Positions 5,429 through 10,500 of a stretch of 10,500 bases of DNA are shown in pieces. Position numbers and translations under genes: made by a program. The stretch lies in NCBI GenBank assembly GCA_031254255.1, contig JAIRUT010000052.1, positions 1-10,500 on the forward strand, given 5' to 3'. Every line of letters starts with the position of its first letter. The first letter of the stretch is position 1. Origin of the DNA: Coriobacteriales bacterium. Lineage in GTDB: Bacteria; Actinomycetota; Coriobacteriia; Coriobacteriales; UBA8131. Below the pieces are notes generated by a model. It was given only the letters and a program-made list of their open reading frames with translations, ran no database searches and was not told the origin of the DNA.

Positions 5429-6052
5429 TTATGCAAATAGATGGCCGAGCGCTATTATCGCAACACCATCAGGGCGGATATAGCTGTACTCACCCGCAGT
5501 GACAACGACACACATTGCAAGGTTTTCTAATTTTTCTTTCGTAAGTCGGGCTTTTAGCTTTTTAAAATTGGCGATGGCTTCATCTACGGCTTTTTCTCCG
5601 CCGAGTTTTACCTCTATGGCTGACCAAACCCCATCACGTCGTTCGACTATCGCGTCAATTTCAAGATTTGTGGAGTCGCGGTAATGGAAAACCTTTGCAT
5701 TGTGTGCATCGGCGTATACTCTGATGTCGCGAACCGCCATTGACTCGAAAAGTAATCCTATTGTGTTGAGGTCATCGAGCAGAGAGGGTGCTGTTGCATA
5801 AAGAGCTGCGGTCGCAAGTGAAGGATCAACGAAATGCCATTTGGGTTTCACGCGCATACGAATACTTGAACGTAGATGGATTCCCCAGGCAGGTAATTCC
5901 TCCAAAACAAAAATCTGCGTCAATTGGTCGAGATACTTTCTTACGGAAGGCCGTGATATACCTTCATAATCTAACCCGGCCTCTTTCGCTAGAAGTTCAA
6001 TAGATGCTTCTGTCGAAACGTTTCGTGAAAGAGCTCGAATCAGTGCAGCCAT
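5429..6052 (-). pseudogene. DUF4143/COG1373 ATPase, N-terminal AAA domain missing
   Basis: The 207 residues correspond to the C-terminal half of predicted ATPases with an N-terminal AAA domain plus DUF4143 (usually about 400-430 residues). A winged-helix-like region (about 14-65, SVRKYLDQLTQIFVLEELPAW) leads into KWHFVDPSLATAAL. A PD-(D/E)XK nuclease-like part follows: E103 in LLFES, D133 in NLEIDAIVE and the pair E147/K149 in AIEVKLG. The expected C-terminus (YIRPDGVAIIALGHLF) is intact. The Walker motifs are absent. An in-frame TGA lies four codons before the ATG, and no ribosome site is seen. I therefore call it an N-terminally truncated remnant; expression as a small protein cannot be excluded. 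Confidence 0.75.
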
Positions 6053-6230
6053 TTTTAGCGCTCATTTTTCATTTTGCAACATTCCTATTTAGCAGATTGC
6101 AACCTAAAATACCTAAAATACTACTCGGGCGGTGAGCCGGAGCTTATTGAGGGTTGTGTGTTCAAGACCATCGTTCCGCTCAAAGGTATCGGTGCTATCG
6201 GATCTACCGGAGATGACACCGATGCAGGAG

Positions 6231-6286
6231 TTGCCGAAAAGTTGCCGAATAGACTTGCCGAATACTTGCCGAATGGAGTTGCCGAA
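6231..6286 (+). repeat. Tandem TTGCCGAA repeat (24-bp period)
   Basis: TTGCCGAA starts at 6231, 6242, 6255, 6266 and 6279. The spacings alternate 11, 13, 11, 13, so the true unit is 24 bp (two 8-mers). In the plus reading frame it encodes alternating VAE/LPN 8-residue repeats. Confidence 0.8.
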
Positions 6287-6297
6287 AGCCTAACAGT

Positions 6298-6323
6298 CGC
6301 CAGTGGCGCGTCCGTAGGCTGGA
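6298..6323 (+). repeat. Second copy of the palindromic-element core (26 bp, identical)
   Basis: These 26 bases are identical to 5192-5217 and in the same orientation, including CGCCAGTGGCGCG and CCGTAGGCTGGA. The flanking pairing arm and hairpins of the first copy are absent. It sits exactly where the LPN-repeat remnant loses resemblance to its family. Confidence 0.8.
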
Positions 6324-6575
6324 GAGGCCATATAAGTAGAACTCACTAAATAGTATATGACTATATGCTTTAATTGTTGTAAAATACCATATATAGTGTA
6401 TATTGTATGAAGTATAACTGTAAGCAACGAATCTTGTACAGTGCTTTGCAAGTTTCTGCCTAACAAATGCAGTATCTACCTGTTATAACGTTAATTTATA
6501 TGCAGGAGCTCACAGAACGCCGCACTAAGATTCAGTTGACCCAGTTGGTTGTCACTGAAAGGGTGGGGTTAGAAC
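6324..6575. other. AT-rich non-coding stretch before the XRE gene
   Basis: No gene is seen. The region 6350-6420 is strongly AT-rich with TATA-type repeats and a short inverted repeat ATAGT-atatg-ACTAT (6350-6364). TTGCAA (6446-6451) with CAGTAT 18 bp downstream, or TATAAC (6484-6489), could serve as promoter elements for the downstream regulator, but neither is convincing. Self-binding by the regulator is possible. Confidence 0.4.
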
Positions 6576-6806
6576 ATGAAGTTTGGAAATCTTAAAGCAG
6601 AGATGGCTCGCAACGGTATAACTCAGATACAGATCGCCAAGGCGCTGAGCATGTCACCTGACAACTTCCGCGGGAAGTTAGCCGGACGCGTTAAATTCTC
6701 ATTGGACGAGGCGCAGGAGATAAAGAATGCCTTCTTTCCTCAGAAGTCGCTTGACTATCTCTTTGCCGACGATGAGGCAGGAAATACCTCTCCCAGCAAC
6801 GAATAA
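6576..6806 (+). CDS. XRE/Cro-CI-type small regulator
   Basis: This 76-residue protein has a single phage-repressor-type HTH over about residues 5-55. ITQIQIAKALSMS gives the first two helices and PDNFRGKLAGRVKFS the recognition helix, followed by LDEAQEIKNAFFPQKSLDYLF, a layout typical of prophage or plasmid Cro/CI-like regulators. There is no effector or peptidase domain. The start is ATG after a G-rich GGGTGGGG whose spacing is acceptable. It stands alone, convergent with the lipoprotein gene, and may be a leftover of a mobile element or an autoregulator. Its targets are unknown. Confidence 0.85.
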   Translation: MKFGNLKAEMARNGITQIQIAKALSMSPDNFRGKLAGRVKFSLDEAQEIKNAFFPQKSLDYLFADDEAGNTSPSNE

Positions 6807-6862
6807 GCAGACACCAATGGGCTGAAGTTCAAGATGGCATAAATTGGAGAGGGCAGGATGGC

Positions 6863-7411
6863 TTACTTGAGAGCAGGCGCTGGCAAGCGCTTTTCTTCAA
6901 CCTTGTCTATGTCGACGATGACTTCATTGGATTCGACATCATAGATGAAGATCGCCTCCTGAGTGCCATCGTCAAAGCCAATGATGTTCAGATTGCTACC
7001 ACCAGCGTTTTTCAGAGCTACGCGACACTCCTTGACCGAAGCGTCGGTGATCTCTTGTCGCTTCTGATCGCTCAGTGACGACCAATTGGCCTCAGCTTTG
7101 ATATAAACGTGATACTCAATATAATCGACCCCATCCGAGGATTTGTTCTGTGCCTCTATCCTCGAGATATTTGGGTTTGAGATGCCGGTACCATCGGGTT
7201 CGGGGGATTTTGCTTTTGACGTACAGGCCGCAAGGGATGCGATAACAGCCACTGCCAACAACAGTCCGATAAAATTCAAGGCCAGTGTCTTCAGAGGAAA
7301 CGGGGAGCCAGCGGCAAGGTGCTGCTTGATAGCCGCACAGTCAGTGGCAGGATGCCGCTCAATTAATGTGGCACCTACGACAGGGCATCTCTTGGTCACC
7401 GATGGCCGCAA
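6863..7411 (-). CDS. Putative lipoprotein of unknown function
   Basis: The 182-residue reading frame starts at TTG (7409-7411), with AGGGGA six bases upstream. A hydrophobic segment (about residues 42-62, NFIGLLLAVAVIASL) ends in the lipobox SLAAC with Cys63, which suggests an exported, lipid-anchored protein. The 40 or so residues before the segment are unusually long for a lipoprotein signal. Either the true start is internal (a TTG codon directly before NFIG is possible but lacks positive charge) or the protein is simply membrane-anchored. The exported part (about 120 residues, YIEYHVYIKAEANWSSL... IIGFDDGTQEAIFIYDV) looks like a small alpha/beta domain with no motif I recognise. It has no operon partner and converges with the XRE gene. 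Confidence 0.65.
   Translation of the reverse strand: MRPSVTKRCPVVGATLIERHPATDCAAIKQHLAAGSPFPLKTLALNFIGLLLAVAVIASLAACTSKAKSPEPDGTGISNPNISRIEAQNKSSDGVDYIEYHVYIKAEANWSSLSDQKRQEITDASVKECRVALKNAGGSNLNIIGFDDGTQEAIFIYDVESNEVIVDIDKVEEKRLPAPALK
6877..6894 (+). terminator. Short hairpin plus T-run, possible XRE terminator
   Basis: GCGCT-GGCA-AGCGC followed by TTTTC lies about 70 bp after the XRE stop. It overlaps the 3' end of the convergent lipoprotein gene. The stem is only 5 bp, so support is modest. Confidence 0.35.
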
Positions 7412-7812
7412 TCTGTTCCCCTTTCTAGAGCATCTCTGCGTACAACTTAATAAATAACCAACGAAATGCTTGTTTTACATATATTAACCATTTTAACGCC
7501 TAAGTACAGGTGTAAAGCAGTGGAAAAGAAATGACCTATGGTCATTCGTTGAAGCTATGCTGATCGGGCAAGTGGGTGGGGTGCGGCGGCGGCGGGGAGG
7601 TTGGTGCTTGTTGACATACAGGGCTGCTAGCCGGGCGTTGAGGGAAAGACATGATTGTTGGCTAGGTTAGCAAACGGGCCAATGAGGTGAAGGTTTGGTT
7701 ATTGGCGGAGTGCTGGATACCATTTATCCGGATGGATGGCGATTTCTAGATTATCCTTATATTTTTACTGCATAATAATTAATTATCTACATAATACGTA
7801 GAATAGCATATA
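7412..7812. other. Non-coding stretch with a G-rich tract
   Basis: No gene is recognised in these 401 bases. The left part is the upstream region of the lipoprotein gene. At 7566-7600 the plus strand has four G runs of three or more (7566-7568, 7574-7576, 7578-7581, 7594-7597) around GCGGCGGCGGC, giving imperfect G-quadruplex potential with one long loop. The rest is G/T-rich without clear structure, becoming AT-rich after 7740. Confidence 0.45.
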
Positions 7813-7842
7813 TTGACAAAGTTGCTTGAAAAAAGCTATAGT
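7813..7842 (+). promoter_or_regulatory. Strong promoter of the subtilase gene
   Basis: A perfect TTGACA (7813-7818) is followed after 18 bp by TATAGT (7837-7842). Transcription would start near 7849, giving a leader of about 234 nt before the protease ATG. Confidence 0.75.
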
Positions 7843-7908
7843 CTACGACTCCAAGCTCTAGTTTTCAGGCTTCAGCCACGGTGGGAGTATTGGATAAAGA
7901 AAACGATA

Positions 7909-8007
7909 GACTGCCAAGTAAAGGCGAAGTTCCGGCATGGGTCGGCATGGGCGAAATGCCGACGACTGCCAAGTAAAGATGAAAGCCCGGCATGGGTGAA
8001 ATGCCGG
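7909..8007 (+). promoter_or_regulatory. Tandem hairpin repeats in the subtilase leader, candidate cis-RNA
   Basis: Two units each begin with GACTGCCAAGTAAAG (7909-7923 and 7964-7978) and end in a hairpin. Unit 1 has GTCGGCAT (7941-7948), loop GGGCGAA and ATGCCGAC (7956-7963). Unit 2 has CCGGCAT (7987-7993), loop GGGTGAA and ATGCCGG (8001-8007). The second arm base changes T to C while its partner changes A to G, so pairing is kept, and the loops differ at one base. Unit 1 also carries an extra CGGCATGGG copy (7933-7941) that could pair alternatively. I do not recognise a known riboswitch class. Confidence 0.55.
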
Positions 8008-8082
8008 ATCAAACTTTCTATAGTTTTGGACATGGGTTAATGAAAGGTTTCAGGGGCTGTATGTTACAAGGGGGCTATATAA

Positions 8083-10500
8083 ATGGGGCTAAAGGGGCAC
8101 CATGAGTATGCTGGGTTAACGATATCCATAGAGCAAAGATTTCTCGCGGTTCTTATGGTATTTGTTCTAGTGCTGGCTTTTTCGTCAGTCGGGCCAATCC
8201 CATTGTCGTTGGGTCAAATCCTGAACTGGAACTCTGAGGTTCACGGAGCTCAGAACACCAGCGCCCCAAGTGCCAGCGCCCAAAGCGTTGGAGTCCCAAG
8301 CAGCAGCACCCAAGCCCCAAGCAGCAGCACCCCAAGCACCAGCACCCCAAGCACCAGCACCCAAGCCCATCCCAGTTCAAGTGTTGGAGCATATGATGGT
8401 GTTGCCTGCAGCACTCTGAGCGAGGCTGTCGTGTCTGGCCTTGCTGCTCCGGTTCCTGCGAATCCAGCCAGTTACGTGAACAATCAAATACTGGTTGTCC
8501 TGCCGAGCCAGGATACGCAAGATCAAGCCGCTGCCAATTCCGATTTCGAGCAAGTCTTGCAGGCGGTAAATATGGAGTCCGTTGCTGCGTCCCAAGCTGC
8601 GGCCCAAAACACCCAAAGTAACTCAGCCTCCCCTGAAAACGCTAACGTCAACGCTTCCGCCGGTCTGGCATCAATCAACCGACTCTCTACTACTTCTAAC
8701 GGCGATACGATCGCCTTGCTCACTCTTCCTGAGAATGTTTCGGTAGAACAAGCCTTGCTGGCATCTGTGAACAGTGGCGTCGTGGTCTTTGCCCAGCCGA
8801 ACCACCTTTACCGAAGCGAGACGTCTGATGATGTGACACAGCAACAGTCAAACTTGCTGCTATCGGACTCTTTGCAGATGGAGCCCCAGTTACCGAGTCC
8901 CCAGGAACAAAACCTCCTGCAACAAAATGGGCAGACTGATTCACAACAGTCTGGCGCCAAAAAGTCCGATGATCAACAGCAGCTCGACCAGTGGCAGATA
9001 GACCAAAACCGTGCCGAGTCCAGCACAAAATCCAACTCTGAGCAGCCGGCACCAGTGAATGATCCTTATTTGGACCAACTTTGGGGGCTTAAGGCCGTCA
9101 ACGCTTTTTCGGCCTGGGAAAGGCAGATGGTAAATGGTTCCGTGACTGTTGCCGTCTTTGACACAGGGGCGCGCCTGACACACCAGGATCTGTCAAACAA
9201 TCTCTGGGTCAATGATGCCTGGGATGCCACCTATGTCAGCCAGGATCGCAATACGTATATTCAGGGACGTCCGCTCATGGATTCCATAGCAGCTGGCGCA
9301 CTGCAGAACAAGGGAGATTCGAATGGACATGGGACCGCCGTCAGCGGTGTGATTGCCGCTGTTGCCAATAACGGCATTGGCATTGCTGGCGTCTCTGGCA
9401 ATGCCAAGGTCCTGCCGGTGCGAGTCAGTACCGGTGACTCAGATTACATGAGCGATGCCGCCGTTGTCGTAGCTGTTGACTACGTTATAAGCAAGAAGGA
9501 TGAATTGAACATTCATGTGGTCAATATGAGTTATGGGTCTACTACCGAAAACACTGCCGAAGAGAATTTTATGCTCAATTCGCAAAAGAATATTGAATAT
9601 CGAAAAATTCTCGACCTGAACAATGCTGGCATTCTTGTGGTTGCCAGTGCGGGAAATGACAGTGGGGTCCAGGGTAAGGTCAACCCGGAGACCAAGCAAA
9701 ACTACAAGCACTTTCCGAGCGATTATCCAGAGGTTGTCGGTGTGACATCGGTTCAAGAGAATCGGAACAGTTTTGGGGATACAACCTATATCACAGCCTA
9801 CGATAGCAACCATAATCCGGAGGCCAGCCTCGCCGCTCCGGGAGTCGATATCAAGACCCTCTCTAACCTCAGCGACACGGCGATCTATCCCTATGACGAT
9901 CCTTCGGCTTCCTATATCGCTAACCAGGCAGAGATAGTCAACTCGCCAGGATCCGCAAAGGCGAAGACTTCTTCGGTGAGCTCCACACCAAACCAGGCCA
10001 TCGGGCGCAGCGGCAGCTCCTATGCCAGTCCGATGGTTGCCGGTATTGCGGCACTGCTCTATGCTGCCGACCCCAGTCTGACACCGGCCGCAGCGCGAGA
10101 CATTTTAGAGCAGACAGCCCTGGACATCGGGGATGCGGGCTGCGACCCATATTATGGCTTTGGCTTGGTGGATGCTGGGGCAGCGGTTGCGATGGTTCAA
10201 GCGCGGGCAGAATATGCAGCTTCTATTCATGTTGCGGCAGTCAGTCTGGATAGGGCTGCTTTGACTTTGTGCGTTGGGCATACTGACACCCTGGTGCCAA
10301 CGATCCTGCCTGCCGATGCTACGGACCAAAGTGTGGCCTGGACATCCAGCGATACCAGAATCGCCTCTGTTGACAGTTCGGGCAATGTGGCCGGCCTCGG
10401 AGTTGGCAATGCAACCATCAGCGTAGTGACCAACGATGGTGGAAAAATCGCGACTGCCGAGGTCGCGGTCAGTGCGCCAACAGTGAGCGTGGGATTCAAG
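8083..10500 (+). CDS. Secreted subtilisin-like (S8) protease with Big_2 domain (3' end outside window)
   Basis: An exported serine endopeptidase; 806 residues are visible and the stop is beyond the window. The ATG at 8083 has AGGGGG 8 nt upstream and an in-frame TAA directly before it. Domains in order: a signal-type hydrophobic segment (about 18-36, FLAVLMVFVLVLAFSS); a Ser/Thr/Pro-rich low-complexity stretch (about 57-100); an inhibitor-I9-like propeptide (about 130-243, NNQILVVLPS to VVVFAQPNHLY); a Gln/Ser-rich linker (about 245-325); and the S8 catalytic domain from about 327. The triad is complete: D360 (VFDTGA), H416 (NGHGTAVSG) and S646 (GSSYASPM), with oxyanion N525 (ASAGND). The domain closes with DAGCDPYYGFGLVDAGAAV. 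From about 713 a Big_2 Ig-like domain follows (LVPTILPADAT, VAWTSSDTRIASVDSSGNVAG), pointing to cell-surface or matrix association. A sorting signal, if any, would lie outside the window. Confidence 0.95.
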   Translation, partial: MGLKGHHEYAGLTISIEQRFLAVLMVFVLVLAFSSVGPIPLSLGQILNWNSEVHGAQNTSAPSASAQSVGVPSSSTQAPSSSTPSTSTPSTSTQAHPSSSVGAYDGVACSTLSEAVVSGLAAPVPANPASYVNNQILVVLPSQDTQDQAAANSDFEQVLQAVNMESVAASQAAAQNTQSNSASPENANVNASAGLASINRLSTTSNGDTIALLTLPENVSVEQALLASVNSGVVVFAQPNHLYRSETSDDVTQQQSNLLLSDSLQMEPQLPSPQEQNLLQQNGQTDSQQSGAKKSDDQQQLDQWQIDQNRAESSTKSNSEQPAPVNDPYLDQLWGLKAVNAFSAWERQMVNGSVTVAVFDTGARLTHQDLSNNLWVNDAWDATYVSQDRNTYIQGRPLMDSIAAGALQNKGDSNGHGTAVSGVIAAVANNGIGIAGVSGNAKVLPVRVSTGDSDYMSDAAVVVAVDYVISKKDELNIHVVNMSYGSTTENTAEENFMLNSQKNIEYRKILDLNNAGILVVASAGNDSGVQGKVNPETKQNYKHFPSDYPEVVGVTSVQENRNSFGDTTYITAYDSNHNPEASLAAPGVDIKTLSNLSDTAIYPYDDPSASYIANQAEIVNSPGSAKAKTSSVSSTPNQAIGRSGSSYASPMVAGIAALLYAADPSLTPAAARDILEQTALDIGDAGCDPYYGFGLVDAGAAVAMVQARAEYAASIHVAAVSLDRAALTLCVGHTDTLVPTILPADATDQSVAWTSSDTRIASVDSSGNVAGLGVGNATISVVTNDGGKIATAEVAVSAPTVSVGFK

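Larger units (their letters stand above)
6074..6349 (+). pseudogene. C-terminal remnant of an AlbA_2/COG2865-type ATP-binding protein
   Basis: The open frame begins at a TTG with no ribosome site. From about 6101 it reads NLKYLKYYSGGEPELIEGCVFKTIVPL, a segment I associate with the C-terminal third of AlbA_2 (Schlafen-like) transcriptional regulators/ATP-binding proteins of COG2865. The N-terminal nucleotide-binding domain is missing. After GSTGDDTDAG come LPN repeats (VAEKLPNR, LAEYLPNG, VAES), a feature also common near the tail of this family. The usual final winged helix is replaced at 6298 by the core repeat shared with the 5099-5340 element. The family call is from memory of the motif and moderately sure; the remnant status is clear. 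Confidence 0.55.

Noticed and set aside
4901..5440. 179-codon plus-strand frame with REGIEPERG, and the overlapping frame 5028-5327
   Set aside because: Both cross the HTH gene antisense and the palindromic element. The protein-like look comes from tRNA-like and hairpin DNA, not from a coding gene.
6231..6286. Iteron-type replication origin
   Set aside because: The repeats lie in frame within a protein remnant with octapeptide periodicity, and no replication gene is adjacent.
7909..8007. CRISPR array or type III antitoxin repeats
   Set aside because: There are only two units with no unique spacers and no cas genes, and the downstream gene is a protease rather than a ToxN-like RNase.
7813..8040. 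75-codon plus-strand frame starting at the TTG of the -35 hexamer
   Set aside because: It starts inside the promoter, lacks a ribosome site and is built from the leader hairpin repeats.
8153..8392. Minus-strand Gly/Leu/Cys/Trp repeat frames
   Set aside because: They are antisense to the Ser/Thr/Pro repeat of the subtilase.

Overview
The window is bacterial and reads like the edge between a conserved chromosomal block and a decayed accessory region. The likely host is a Gram-positive bacterium of moderate GC. An actinobacterial host (Coriobacteriia or Bifidobacteriaceae) is my best guess, from the lipoprotein, the exported S8 protease with a Big_2 domain, the form of TypA and the sigma-70/sigma-A type promoters. 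This is inference; no 16S or other decisive marker is present.

Layout. (1) Positions 1-1956, minus strand: a short operon with a membrane-anchored J-domain protein followed 14 bp later by the translation GTPase TypA/BipA, cut by the window start. (2) 2100-2710, plus strand: two solitary tRNA genes, Ile(GAT) and Lys(TTT), each with its own promoter elements. A hairpin lies between them and a long terminator-like hairpin follows tRNA-Lys. (3) 3078-4300: a promoter, a small gene and a zeta-family kinase toxin gene that overlaps it, i.e. a toxin-antitoxin module with an unrecognised antitoxin. (4) 4285-6350: decayed accessory DNA with a short orphan reading frame, a protein with two helix-turn-helix motifs, a 240-bp palindrome-dense element carrying tRNA-like 3' ends, an N-terminally lost DUF4143 ATPase and a C-terminal scrap of an AlbA_2/COG2865-type ATP-binding protein. 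(5) 6576-7411: a small phage-type XRE regulator and, convergent to it, a predicted lipoprotein. (6) 7813-10500: a strong promoter, a leader of about 234 nt with two tandem covarying hairpins, and a large secreted subtilisin-like protease that runs off the window end.

The most unusual parts are these. The 5099-5340 element has two long perfect or near-perfect outer hairpins, outward-facing tRNA-like 3' ends and several inner hairpins. A 26-bp piece of its core recurs at 6298-6323, where it abuts a broken gene. Twenty nucleotides of tRNA-Lys, including an odd T-stem mismatch, match this element in inverted orientation. The protease leader hairpins are a good candidate for a cis-acting RNA. The tRNA-Lys leader and the tRNA-Lys terminator can both pair with the same trailer segment.

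All protein family calls come from motifs read by eye. No searches or folding programs were run.
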